Source: Capronia americana (taxonomy: Eukaryota > Ascomycota > Eurotiomycetes > Chaetothyriales > Herpotrichiellaceae). Taken from it: DNA of 64,000 nt. Numbering within the stretch: position 1 is the stretch's first letter; each line of letters begins with the position of its first letter. The DNA is taken from positions 186,001-250,000 of the forward strand of contig JADWQD010000017.1 of NCBI GenBank assembly GCA_016110215.1, written 5' to 3'. The notes beneath the pieces are model-generated. The model was not told where the DNA came from, searched no databases, and worked only from the letters and a program-made list of their open reading frames with translations. Positions 9,417 through 19,673 of this stretch are shown one piece after another. The position numbers and the translations under genes were made by a program.

Positions 9417-11930
9417 ATGCCTGACTATTTCTTTCACGTGGCTATCGAATTGTTTACCGAGTCGTCATTTAATCCCAAGCAGCCTGAAGACCTGAATCCT
9501 CCGAGCGTATTGCCTTTCTTCAAGGCACTAAGGCCTTTTGCGAATACTTCAGGGCGACGCCAATCGAGGGATCATTCGTTCGACCAAAGAAGAGAATCAC
9601 CTCAGAGTCCTGGTCGTCCCCGAATCTCGGCGCACCCTGAACAACCACACCTTGAGATCCCGCATTCTGATTCCAAAGACCACCGGTTGGACAACATTGT
9701 CCTCGAAGGCGCAGACATGTCGACCAAACCTGAAGGCATTGTTAATGGAGGTCAAAAGGAGAACATAATTGAAAAAGGCATCGGAAGTGCAATATCCGGA
9801 CATCACATGAAGGGTCGATTTGAGGCTATTCGGGGCCACGATGGAGCGGAGGGCTGGGGGATTGTGCACCTCTACAGGGATTCCGAAGAGACTTCAGGAC
9901 TGTACAAGGACTCAGCATACCGTTCGAGTGATCTCTGGAGCGATGGGGTGCGCAACCCGCCGTCAGCGAAGCCTCATCCCCCTCCCAGGGATGAAGAGTG
10001 TACGACGCTCTGTATATTGGCCGTCCCCTCTTACATGACTCCCTCAGACTTCCTGTCCTGGGTTGGTGAGGGCACAAGGAACGAAGTTAGCCACTTCAGG
10101 ATGGTGCGCACGTCTAGAGCGAACCGATATATGGTTTTGATGAAATTCAAGAATGGGAAACGGGCAAGAGAATGGCAGTATGAGTGGAATGGCAAAGTCT
10201 TCAATAGCATGGAGGTGAGTGCTCCGTAGACCTGTGACTTCTGGCCAGAACTGACAGTTTCTTAGCCAGAGACATGCCACGTCGTCTTTCTCAAGTCCGT
10301 GGAACTGATTCAGACTTCGTCGCTGGAACAGAACAGTGGGCTGAGTTCACCAACAACCAGCTATCCTCGCATGTCGAACGATCCTTTCATTTCATCTTCA
10401 GCGACCACCAAACCTCTCGCACCTCGGACACCATCTCTGGTTGAACTCCCCACCTGCCCTGTTTGCCTCGAGCGAATGGACGAAACTACTGGTTTATTGA
10501 CAATACCTTGTCAACATGTCTTCCATTGTACATGTCTCGAGAAATGGAGCGGCGGTGGATGTCCTGTTTGTCGGTACACCCACGACGACTTTTCTTCGCG
10601 GCTCACCCTATCCAAATCGAAGAGTAAGACCTCTGCTGGAGAATTCGATGCCTACGATGGACCGCTTGAGTGTGAAGTCTGTCATGCAGACACAAGCTTG
10701 TGGCAATGTTTGATATGCGGGAAGGTCGGCTGTGGCAGATATGAAGGCAAACACGCCTATGCACATTTCGAAGAGACCGGCCATACATTCAGCATGGAAC
10801 TGGAGAGCAAGAGAGTCTGGGATTACATTGGCGACGCCTACGTACATCGCATCATCCAAGACGCTGCGCAACCCGGGGAGAAATTGGTTGAGCTACCAGG
10901 GCGACGGCGTGAGCCAACTGCTCTTCAAGGGCAGGAGGACATTGAAATGGCCAAAATGGATAACATTGCTCTCGAGTATACCCATCTACTCACCAGTCAA
11001 TTGGAAAGCCAAAGAACTTATTTCGAAGAGGTGGTGGAGCGAGCCGTTGACAAGGCGTCCGTTGCTACAAAGAAAGCAGAGCGTGCAATAGAAGAGAGTC
11101 GATTAGCCACCGAGAGGCTCCAAGCTCTCGAGAGCGAGCATGACCTTGTTGCCAAAGGGCTTGTTCCGGAGCTTGAGAAGGAAAAAGCACGACTTGAAAA
11201 GCGCAGCGCCAAGTTCGAAGAGATGGCCCGCACCATGAGCCAGAAATTGCAAGAAGAACAAGCCATCTCAAAGTCACTAATGGAGCGTATGGAGCACCAT
11301 CAAACCTTCCAGGCCAAGGAGATCCAGAAATTGAAGGAGATGATACAGCGACTGGAAGAAGAAAATGCGACCAAGGATCTCTTGATGGAGGGCCTAAGAG
11401 AGGAACATCGTGATGCCATGATGCAGATCTCCGCTCAGCGGAAACTACAGGAAATGGTGGCGAACGGAGAATTAGGACCAGAGGACCTTGAAGGTGCGGT
11501 CATCGAGGCTGGGCCAGCGCCAGTGAAGAAGACGATACCCGTAAGAGGACGGCGGAGACCAGCAGATGCATCAGGCCACAGTCATGGACCATCATCAGGT
11601 CAGCCTCAGACAAGCACCTCAATTGCAGCACTACCAAACCTCAGCGACGAACTCGACAAAGCAGACATTTCACTTCTGAACACCATCTTCGGCTCTACCT
11701 CTCACGGCAAGGACTGGGATGCCGACAAAGCCAAGGAGATCCTCAGCGGATGCCGAGCCAAATTGATCGGTGAAGGGCTTCTTGTTCCATCCACTACGAC
11801 GCCACCGGCTACGCAGGTCGACACTGAAGGCAGTAGTGATGCCGAGCTCGATGGTGAGCCGACTGGTGGAGGCAAGTCGAAGGCCACTGCAAAGAAGAAG
11901 AGAGGTGGCAAGAGAGCAGGGAGGAGGTGA
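9417..11930 (+). CDS. BRAP2/Etp1-like protein, RING plus ZnF-UBP E3 ligase
   Basis: Two exons, 9417-10214 and 10266-11930, with a 51-bp GTGAGT...TTAG intron; 820 residues. Order: N-terminal region starting MPDYFFHVAIELF, a BRAP2 RRM-like domain (about residues 195-285, TLCILAVPSYMTPSDFLSWVG), a RING finger (CPVC...IPCQHVFHCTC...CPVC), a UBP-type zinc finger (CEVC...WQCLICGKVGCGRY...H), a long coiled coil rich in Glu/Lys, and a basic Lys/Arg tail. This is the standard layout of BRCA1-associated protein 2 and yeast Etp1. In animals BRAP2 binds nuclear localisation signals and modulates Ras/MAPK signalling; Etp1 is linked to ethanol response. The protein is longer than yeast Etp1 because of Ser/Pro-rich linkers. 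The start was chosen by the family N terminus. It converges on COQ3. Confidence 0.9.
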
Positions 11931-12391
11931 ACTGGAAGTGGCCAACATTTTGCTCGGTCTGGCGACGGCATCAACTGGTCACACGGATGCAGAGTCCTTG
12001 GATGACTCTGATGCCTCTATTTCAGATATGTTACGATAGTGAACACGCATGATACCCTCTTTCAGCCTGAGTTGAGCCCCAGCTCGTTTTATTAATTTAT
12101 ACAGTGAGGCATATCGTCAATCCTCATCGTATTTTCCATACCTGTACATTCGACCTTTTCCTGTTGATTCGTGCCCCTCCCTGTATTGGTACAACGTTGT
12201 GATACGACAGTGTCCACCAGACCGATCCTGGCTGTTGGGCCCAAGTCCGCCATAACGCACCCTGGCGAAACGACCAACGTCCTCTATTCAAGTGACGTGG
12301 CCTGTATCCTCGATGATAACGCGGAGGTCCTCAGGGTCATATACCACGGGTTCCTCCCGTCAACCCGCTCATCTCGTCTATGCGTCCATGG
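11931..12391. other. convergent 3' flanks of BRAP2-like gene and COQ3
   Basis: A 461-bp spacer between converging genes. It contains the 3' UTRs only and no supported open frame. Confidence 0.5.
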
Positions 12392-13486
12392 TCAGTCCAA
12401 TTTCTGAACCCCGAAGAAATAATTCCCAAAGTCTTCGCTTCCCGCCACATTTCTCCAGCCCACAGCAGGCAGATACACCACGCCTTGTGTGATGAACTCG
12501 CCCCACCGACCCGGCGCGCGCCCACTCTCGAAATACTGCCGCAACTCGCCCGGGTTGATGTATTTATTCCAGTCGTGCGTGCCCCTGGGCACCACACCTA
12601 TAAGCGGCGCTTCGGCGATCAGCTTCGTGGTAAGGTAGGCGAGCGGGTGGCGCGAGATCGTGCTGCCGATCAGCCAGCCCCCGGACTTTAGATGGGGGAT
12701 CGCGGTCTCGAGGAACGAGGAGGGGGAATCGATGTGCTCGAGCACTTCGAACACGGTAATTATATCGTAACGCTCTCGCTCTCGCTCTTGCTCTCGCGCG
12801 TTGGGAGGTGAAGGTGGATGTGGATGTGAAGGTGATGACTCGGCGGAGATACGGGGGAGGTCTTCAATCGCGCAGTTTAGATATTCTAGTTTCCCCGGCT
12901 GGGAGAGAGAGGGGTCGTTTCGCGCGTGGGATTTCGCAACAGCGATCACATCCGGTGTGGGATCGATTGCAGTCACTCGCGCCGTGTCGGGAAGGCGGGC
13001 GGCCGAGGAGGCGAAGATGCCCCCGCCGCAGCCTATGTCGAGGTAGCTGTATTTCGGGTGGTCGGAGTCTGGTAGGTCGGTGCTCGTGGGAGACGTCCGC
13101 CGAAGACAGGACTTGATAAAGTCATGGCGTAGGGGGTTCATAAGGTGGAGGAGACGAGAAGGGCCGTGCGGGTCCCACCATGATGAGGCTAGACGGGAGA
13201 AATGGGAGACTTCCGAGGGAGAGACGGACGAGGAAGGGGAGGAGGACGAGCGTGCTGCCGAGTCTGCGGTAGTGGTAGTGGTGGTGTGGTGTCGAGTCTG
13301 TTGTGGACGAGGTAGTCTTCTTGAACCGCTGGTCAATGCCGGTCTCTGGATCGTGCACGTCAGGTCGGTCATGAATAGCGCACGCCCTCGCACGGTCATC
13401 GCTGCCGACGAGGTATGCTCCGCGACGAGGAAGGCATGTCGAGCAGCGCCTTGCAGGACATGTGAAGCCATTTGAGAGATCTTCAC
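12392..13486 (-). CDS. COQ3: ubiquinone biosynthesis O-methyltransferase, mitochondrial
   Basis: Single exon, 364 residues. The first 80 or so residues are rich in Arg/Ser/Thr with few acids, as in a mitochondrial presequence. The core carries the SAM-binding motif YLDIGCGGGIFA, the VFEVLEHI post-motif and the COQ3/UbiG signatures EVSHFSRLASSWWDP, LMNPLRHDFI and RGTHDWNKYI. COQ3 catalyses both O-methylation steps of coenzyme Q synthesis on the matrix side of the inner membrane as part of the CoQ synthome. Two low-complexity insertions are fungal-style expansions: a Ser/Thr run near residue 70-90 and a Ser/Pro/Arg/Glu-rich loop before YDIITVFEV. Length is slightly above yeast Coq3 for that reason. 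An alternative start at the nearby downstream Met would still keep a presequence. Confidence 0.93.
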   Translation of the reverse strand: MKISQMASHVLQGAARHAFLVAEHTSSAAMTVRGRALFMTDLTCTIQRPALTSGSRRLPRPQQTRHHTTTTTTADSAARSSSSPSSSVSPSEVSHFSRLASSWWDPHGPSRLLHLMNPLRHDFIKSCLRRTSPTSTDLPDSDHPKYSYLDIGCGGGIFASSAARLPDTARVTAIDPTPDVIAVAKSHARNDPSLSQPGKLEYLNCAIEDLPRISAESSPSHPHPPSPPNAREQERERERYDIITVFEVLEHIDSPSSFLETAIPHLKSGGWLIGSTISRHPLAYLTTKLIAEAPLIGVVPRGTHDWNKYINPGELRQYFESGRAPGRWGEFITQGVVYLPAVGWRNVAGSEDFGNYFFGVQKLD

Positions 13487-14255
13487 CGGGTTCTCATGCT
13501 GTTGCGCCTACTGGGCTTTACCGTGCCGTCTGCATGTTGGTCAGGTCGTAGCTGCGCATCGTGGCAAATCGCTGGGGCAGCCTCACTTGTATGATTTGCT
13601 CGGAAGCTGCTGCAAAATGCGAGTAGGAGTTTGTATTGGAACATTTCGTCGATGGAGATGGAGAGCTAGCGGGAGAACTTCGGGGCTGGACTCCGCTTTA
13701 CCAGGCGTTTCGCCAGAGTACTCGCCCTGAACTAGCTGGCTGACTTTGGACATTGACCACGACTTATGCTAAGTAAAGCATACCTTAAGCTATTTCCAAT
13801 ATCGAGGCACAGGCTTTTAATCATCATCGGCGAGACTCCTTGTGTCCATACGTGGACGTGTAAGGACCCGATATGTCCACCATGTTCGGGGCGATGATCA
13901 AATTCCGCCACGACAGAATAGAGATCGTGACCTATAAACCCCAGGCTTCTTATTTTGCCCTTAACCGTGCCCGGTCGGAGGGCGAGAGGTTATGCACCTC
14001 GGAAGACTCTACCTCAATCTCAACTCCAAGCCAGCTAGCTACCTACCGGCGAGGTGGCAGCTACTTTTCTTGTTCAAGACCCGCTCTTTTTAGATAAACA
14101 TCAGACGCGCTCCTTTTAGCAGAATCTCTGGCAAAAAAGCAGGTGTTATATTAGTGTACTATTCCACAACGTCTCTATCATCTCCATCCAAATTATTGAC
14201 CATCCAAGCAGAAGGAAATCACACCAGCCGTACGCCGTCCCTGTCCCATCCACGA
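13487..14255. other. intergenic, COQ3 promoter side
   Basis: 769 bp with the 5' region of COQ3 and the 3' flank of the LGFP-repeat gene. One 74-codon open frame (13873-14097) has no recognisable feature. Nothing else seen. Confidence 0.5.
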
Positions 14256-15179
14256 TCACACTAGAGAGATAACAGTGCCGACGACTCCCAGCACCTTCAA
14301 CGCCGCTGACAACGTCCCCCCAATGTCAAAGTTTGTATTGGCGTGGCCCGCGACCTGCATGCTCGCGACCAACGAGCGCCAATTATCCCTGATTTCATTG
14401 TTATGTATCGTCAAATCCCACCCATTGTCCCTGGGACCGCCGCCGATAGTGCCGCCTAGGCTGCCCGAGTGCTTCAGCGAGTACGCCACATTGTCGGCAT
14501 CCTTGACCACAGCGACGACGTTGAATTCCATCGGCGCAAACCCGCTATCGTGGAAGTCGCCGCGGAAACGCACAGTGCCGTCAGAGTGGACTTCCACGTT
14601 CGTCCACCCACCCACAGGCGTACCTGAGGGGAAGGTGAAGTTCTGCCCGGCCGAGAGGCTGGCTGGCAGAGCACCGATATGCTCATGCGCGCCGGTCGCG
14701 GGCGAAAAGTTGATCGAACCGAACTGGAAGTCGTTGAAGCGGCCGCCGCGGGTACCGAACGATGTTTCGTCGGTGGTCGGATAACCGAGACTACTGCGCT
14801 CGTAGCCCAAGCTTTTCCATCTCTGGAGGATGTCACCGTACACGGCATGCGCACCCGTTGAGGGCGTCCAGTAGATCGCGGGTCCGTGGCTGAAGAAGTT
14901 ATACCTGCCAATGCCATCGGGTGTGGTGGTCTCGTCGATGGTCGGGTATCCAAAACCGCCGCCAACTTGCTTGTAATGGATGCGGATGTCGCCTATGAGG
15001 AAATGGACTGGCTCGGTAGTCCCGTCCGGCTTGACGAAGACATACAGAGAGGCGTTAACATAGTCGCGATAGAACCATTCGGCTTGCGGGTTTGTTGAGC
15101 TTGTGGGCGCTCCAATCCAAGTCAATTGAGAGGCTCGGGCTTGGATGGCTGCGTTCGCGATTTGGATGTGATTCGCCAT
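14256..15179 (-). CDS. LGFP-repeat protein
   Basis: Intronless, 307 residues. The central part (about residues 65-175) has LGFP-type repeats: GFGYPTIDE and SLGYPTTDE, each followed by a Phe/Gly-rich segment ending in a Ser/Thr-Gly-Ala-His element (PSTGAHAVYGDI, PATGAHEHIGAL). The LGFP motif is best known from actinobacterial cell-surface and esterase proteins, where it may contact the wall; scattered fungal copies are thought to be acquired. The N terminus has no obvious signal peptide. The C-terminal 100 residues form a separate Gly/Asn/His-rich part ending in a short hydrophobic stretch (LGVVGTVISLV). Lack of introns, GC-rich codons and a bacterial-type domain suggest possible horizontal origin, but this is inferred. 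Function unknown. Confidence 0.8.
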   Translation of the reverse strand: MANHIQIANAAIQARASQLTWIGAPTSSTNPQAEWFYRDYVNASLYVFVKPDGTTEPVHFLIGDIRIHYKQVGGGFGYPTIDETTTPDGIGRYNFFSHGPAIYWTPSTGAHAVYGDILQRWKSLGYERSSLGYPTTDETSFGTRGGRFNDFQFGSINFSPATGAHEHIGALPASLSAGQNFTFPSGTPVGGWTNVEVHSDGTVRFRGDFHDSGFAPMEFNVVAVVKDADNVAYSLKHSGSLGGTIGGGPRDNGWDLTIHNNEIRDNWRSLVASMQVAGHANTNFDIGGTLSAALKVLGVVGTVISLV

Positions 15180-16444
15180 GTCGTGATGAGGTCGAGCTCA
15201 ATGGAATGGCAGCGTAGAGTCAGGGAGGTAAAGGGATCCGCGTGCTAACCGGAAGAAACGCGCACAGAAGTGATAGTTGAAGGACGGACGGCGGATGATG
15301 GATGATGGACTTCTGATTCCCACAAATCTTCCTGCTGCTAACCTACACATATATACACAACTGCAATCCAGGCAGCACAATATCGTCGACCTCCGGACCA
15401 TCGCTGTGTGGTATAGAGGTCCCAACATTTCATGCCAATGCACTCTTGTGTCCAGGCGTCAGTAATTCATAGAATGAGTGATTGTTCAACGTTCACCCTT
15501 TTGGATTGTTTCATCGTAGACTGTCGCCGATAAGTCAGCTTGTCTGCCTCGCCGCAGTTTGGAAAAACTGTTGAGGGACTGATAGATGGCGCGAAGAAGA
15601 GTCATCAGGCTACGGGACGTTGGGTGCGCGGTCTGTCTCAGTGGCCCAAACCCTCCGTGAACGAGGCTCCAGGCATCAAGACAATACAAGTTCACCAAGC
15701 TGAACTCGGAAGGGAGGGGCCGGCAATGCAAGGGTATCATCGTCGCATCATAACATGGCATTTCCCGAGGAAAGTGCAAAATCACCTGCCTGCAACAGCG
15801 ATACGAGGTTGAGGTGAAGACGAGAATTTTGTAGGCGACCACGCGACCCTTGAGCAAGCGTCTTTTAGAGTTCGACACAGCCATTGACAGCTTCTCCAAT
15901 ACAGTAGCTTTGCCGAGAACTAAGCCAATGGGTGTCGAGATGAAGATTTCCCGCTAACATCCATGCCTCTCTCATATTTCTCAACATGCCCCCGACACGA
16001 ACCGTGCATCTACTTACGCAACAGGTAGCACCAAAACTTGTCGGTGTCTCGACTCAACACGATGTGGCTGTTAATCTCGGATGAGGTCTCAGGCTCCAGC
16101 ATCTCTCGCTCGAAGCTATGCGCTCACGTGCACAATACTCTACTCGCGCCGCCCAGGTGTGAAACCACCAGAGCCTTACCTGTATGGCAATGTTTGTCGT
16201 CTCTCAAGGCGGAGGCTTTCGAAGACCCCACAAGCAGAATGCTTAGCACCCTTGAAGCTCGTCTTTGTAAAGTGCTTCTTCGCTCTTGGCACCAGCAAAA
16301 GCGACTCATGAAAACTTGATTTCTTTCCTTTCGTATCCTGTCCTATTCCGCGGCTGGGCCACTCTTGGCTGCTTGAATACGAGAGCCCGAGCTATGAAAG
16401 ACAGCCCCCATGCAAGGAGCTGACCTCACTGGAGAGATAAGAGA
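15180..16444. other. intergenic, no supported gene
   Basis: About 1.3 kb upstream of both the LGFP gene (minus) and the Cys-rich gene (plus). Several 60-137-codon frames on both strands lack domains and overlap each other. No repeats seen. Confidence 0.45.
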
Positions 16445-16575
16445 ATGATGTGTCTGCCTTTCTGGCTCGCGCCCTGTTTCTCTCTGTGTGGCTCGCTCCA
16501 GCATCTTCATCCACCACTATTGTTGTTCACAACACTATACTTGAGTCCACATCTGAGAGACAGAGAGAGAAGACA

Positions 16576-17112
16576 ATGACGTGCCCCTCCTCCCAGACAA
16601 GCAACGATCTAGGCTGCGGCGTGCTCCGCTGCTGCGACGACGTCAGCTGCGTTGTCGACGTGTCCGGACCCTGCGTCTGTGCAACCTACTATGAATCCAT
16701 CGAGGACGGGGTATTCAACTACTCCTTCATCGCCAACTGCGACTACAACAGCGTGACGGGCACACCGCTGGGGACAGGATGTGTTACCATTTTCGGCCCC
16801 CTCACTCAAGAGCCTTACTCATGCTACTGCCGGCCGCGGACGAGCGGGGATGTCGGCAGCTTGGGCGATCAGGAGGAGGGCAACTCGATCTTTCCCTGGA
16901 GTGGTGGGTGTGGGTATTTTGGTGATTCCTCCGCGGGCGATACATCCACAGCGACGGCAACAACTGCGGGGACTGGGACTTCCACAGACACGCCCGCTTC
17001 TTCGACCGATTCGGCATCAAATGTGGCAACTCGACGAGTGGACTTTGGCTCCGCTTTCGAGCTGTGCATCTTGTACCTCGTTTTGGTGGCTGTTTTGAGA
17101 CGAGTGTGGTAG
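16576..17112 (+). CDS. small Cys-rich protein with C-terminal hydrophobic tail
   Basis: 178 residues from the first in-frame ATG at 16576. The N-terminal two-thirds holds many cysteines in a dense pattern (CGVLRCCDDVSC, CVCATYY, CYCRP). A Ser/Thr/Ala-rich linker follows (about residues 120-150), and the end is a hydrophobic segment (FELCILYLVLVAVL) finished by RRVW. This layout resembles secreted, wall- or membrane-anchored fungal proteins. However, the ATG version lacks a signal peptide. Upstream the same frame is open to a stop at 16438 and reads as a strong signal-like sequence (FLARALFLSVWLAPASSS), but without an ATG. A missed 5' exon or non-AUG start is possible. No family recognised. 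Confidence 0.5.
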   Translation: MTCPSSQTSNDLGCGVLRCCDDVSCVVDVSGPCVCATYYESIEDGVFNYSFIANCDYNSVTGTPLGTGCVTIFGPLTQEPYSCYCRPRTSGDVGSLGDQEEGNSIFPWSGGCGYFGDSSAGDTSTATATTAGTGTSTDTPASSTDSASNVATRRVDFGSAFELCILYLVLVAVLRRVW

Positions 17113-18326
17113 GGGAGACGTGCTTTCCCACAATCTCTTCGAAGCGTCGATATCATTCGAACAGGCGCAAACTGCGTTCGAAATCACCTGTTCGATTGAG
17201 GGGCCCTTGAAGCCCTTCCTGTATCTTCCGAATGCATTTCAGTCAAGAATCAAGCCTCCCGTCTTGACGTAGCCAGCTATAGTAGCTTGGCCGTGAGAAA
17301 GTTATAGTGAAAAAGTTCAGTCCTAACCCCGTTCCCAACGAGGTGCACTTGCAGTATGCCCCTCGGTCCCAGGACTCCCTCATATTGAACCAGAGTCCAA
17401 CTTTTTACCATACGTATCTCGCGTCGCTGATTTGGACTAGGTGAAGGATTGGTGAGCCCACCTACGAAAGAGATCAACTCCCCCGCCGAGCCGCTCTTGT
17501 CACCACCTACTGTTCAGACGCAATGCACGTCCTGCATCTCATCAGTCTTTGCAGATAGATCTAAAGACGTGGTCTACGAAACCTTAGCGCGCGAAGAAGA
17601 CTGCTCAGAGCACCTCAGGACTCTCTCTAAGTGCGCTGCTGTTATAAAACCCAGCTAATCACGACTCGCCCTCTTTTCACCTCCCCGTCACTTTCCACTC
17701 ACCCACTCATCCACCCTTGAAGTCACCCGGGCTTACCTTACCTGGTCGGGCCATTTCGTGCTGCACTTGTGCCTGCGGAACATCAGCCCCGAAGAGATCT
17801 AGTGGCGAAATTAGGTCGTTACGAGCTTAGCCAACGAAGAAGACTTTCGACTCCGTTTTAATTCGAAAATGCAAGCCTTCTGCTCTCTATCACTCTGAAC
17901 CCGATCGAAGCTTTCAACACATCACAACGACGCAGAACAAGACCTTCGAGAAGGAATACGGAGATCAAGAGGCAACCAGTTGTTTCAAAAGGAGCTAGGA
18001 AGAGAGAAGACCATTATATATGGGATGAATGCACACTCATTTACGGCCATCGACGTTCTGCAGATGCCCATGGCCTTGAATTTGTTGCCCATGTTGGGTA
18101 TGAACCGACCTGGATTTCACGATACAATTTGGCTGTGGCCAAAGAGAGTATAGCGTGCGGAGTGCCACTGGGGATTTTCGGATTCTGGACAGCGCACTTT
18201 CAGACTCTGCAGCTGACACTGTGGACCTTGGAGCCTCGACGAACCGAAGCGGTATCTGGGATAAGCCTAGCTCGGGCCGGCGTTCGTATTCACTGGGAGC
18301 TCATCGAGACGTTGCCACATTACATA
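17113..18326. other. intergenic, Cys-rich gene to cluster regulator
   Basis: 1.2 kb without a supported gene. It contains a 9-bp perfect inverted repeat (TCGAACAGG at 17157-17165 and its complement at 17187-17195) just past the Cys-rich ORF, and the 3' flank of the Zn2Cys6 gene. Short frames (60-82 codons) show no motif. Confidence 0.45.
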
Positions 18327-19673
18327 TCAAGCACAATGCTCGGTAAGGCCCAAGATCGCAGCACGACAGCGCTGTAGGTGCACCACAGAGGATTTGCTGT
18401 CGATGCTTGCCTCATCCTCCCATATCGACGCGACAAAGCGAGCCGGCAACGAAGGTCCTGAAGGCCCATCATCTGGGAGGGCCTGCTGAGCGAGACCAAC
18501 CTGCTCCAGGCAGACCGGGGATGATGTGCCCTGCCCTCGTTGCTTGGAGGGTATCCCAAGCAAATGTTCCATCTCGTTGAGTCGGCTGCAGCCAATGCGG
18601 AGTAGGCTAGCGCTGGAATTCAAAGCGTGGCCGAAATGATCCGGAGGCACTAGCAGATCTCCAAGTCGCAGACTGCGTGGAACATGACTCGCCTCGGAGA
18701 AGTTGCTCCCTAGTGCTCCCAGACTGCGAGTGTCTTGAGTGCTGTCAGGAGCGGCTGAGCTGCTGGTAGCGGTGGGTGATGGCGATGCCAAGAGACTCTG
18801 GAGCATCTGATCCAACAGGGAAGCCAGAAGCCTGACGCACAGCACGTAGCCTTGCGCTGCTAGCGACGCTTGTTTGCTCCGCAGATGCGCTTCATGTGGG
18901 CTTTGAGGTGTGCAGGAGGGGCCTGCTCTCGCCACATTATTGAGTTTCAGAACCCCTAAGAAACTACTAAGAGCGCTCAATACTTCGCCGATAGGATCTG
19001 AAACCGGAGTCAGCACAGCAATCATTTCGAGACTAGAAATCGACGTCATACAATCTTGGGTTCCTCGGCCTGCCTGATCCTTCACCGTCCTCAGGAAAGT
19101 TACTTCCAACTCCTGAAAAGACTTGGCAAGCTCCGCTGACAGTTCGGGAACCTCCTGGATAGATCCATGGCCTGCATCAAGTGAGCTACCTGAGGACAGT
19201 AAGGGGATGCTTATCTCTGAGCTGGCTGGGATTCCAGCACCATGCTCAGGCGCAGGCAAGTGGGGGGCGGTACCCCCGCCAGTGGCGGGGCGAGTCGAGG
19301 GAAGCGGAAAGACGTCGTCGAAATGTGTCAAATCAAGACCAAAGATTGTGTCCAGCTCGCCCACTAGATTGTTCGACGTCGGAGTCGTGGGATTTCCGGG
19401 CCAGATATCCCAGCTGGCAAAGTCGTTGATGCTGCAATGTCTCGCCTTCTTGTTGGATCTCGCTCCGTACACGCACTCGAGTCCAGCTCTTTGGCAGCGC
19501 TTGCATCGAGTCGACGAGGCCTTGTCTGCCACGCATCGCAATTTCTGTTTGTGGCATCTGTCGCACGACTTTCGCAATGTTCGGCCATCGGCGCGTCTAA
19601 CGACGGCAACATCTGCCGTGCCCGGATCGGCAGAGCTTGCCGACACACAGTCCGGGTGACGGTGCGACGACAT
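18327..19673 (-). CDS. Zn2Cys6 pathway regulator, LovE/MlcR-like
   Basis: Single exon, 448 residues from Met 19673; the frame runs open to 19907, but the extension is Cys/Trp/Arg-rich and unlikely to be protein. Residues about 33-70 form a binuclear zinc cluster with C-x2-C-x6-C-x9-C-x2-C-x6-C spacing (KSCDRCHKQKLRC...RCKRCQRAGLECVY), followed by a basic Arg/Lys patch. This cluster type resembles that of LovE and MlcR, the lovastatin and compactin regulators. The remainder is Ser/Leu/Pro-rich with a leucine-rich C-terminal half typical of AflR-like activators. It is divergent from the PKS across a 1.2-kb intergenic region and is the only regulator inside the cluster, so it is the likely activator. 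CCGAA half-sites in cluster promoters are candidate targets. Confidence 0.85.
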   Translation of the reverse strand: MSSHRHPDCVSASSADPGTADVAVVRRADGRTLRKSCDRCHKQKLRCVADKASSTRCKRCQRAGLECVYGARSNKKARHCSINDFASWDIWPGNPTTPTSNNLVGELDTIFGLDLTHFDDVFPLPSTRPATGGGTAPHLPAPEHGAGIPASSEISIPLLSSGSSLDAGHGSIQEVPELSAELAKSFQELEVTFLRTVKDQAGRGTQDCMTSISSLEMIAVLTPVSDPIGEVLSALSSFLGVLKLNNVARAGPSCTPQSPHEAHLRSKQASLAAQGYVLCVRLLASLLDQMLQSLLASPSPTATSSSAAPDSTQDTRSLGALGSNFSEASHVPRSLRLGDLLVPPDHFGHALNSSASLLRIGCSRLNEMEHLLGIPSKQRGQGTSSPVCLEQVGLAQQALPDDGPSGPSLPARFVASIWEDEASIDSKSSVVHLQRCRAAILGLTEHCA

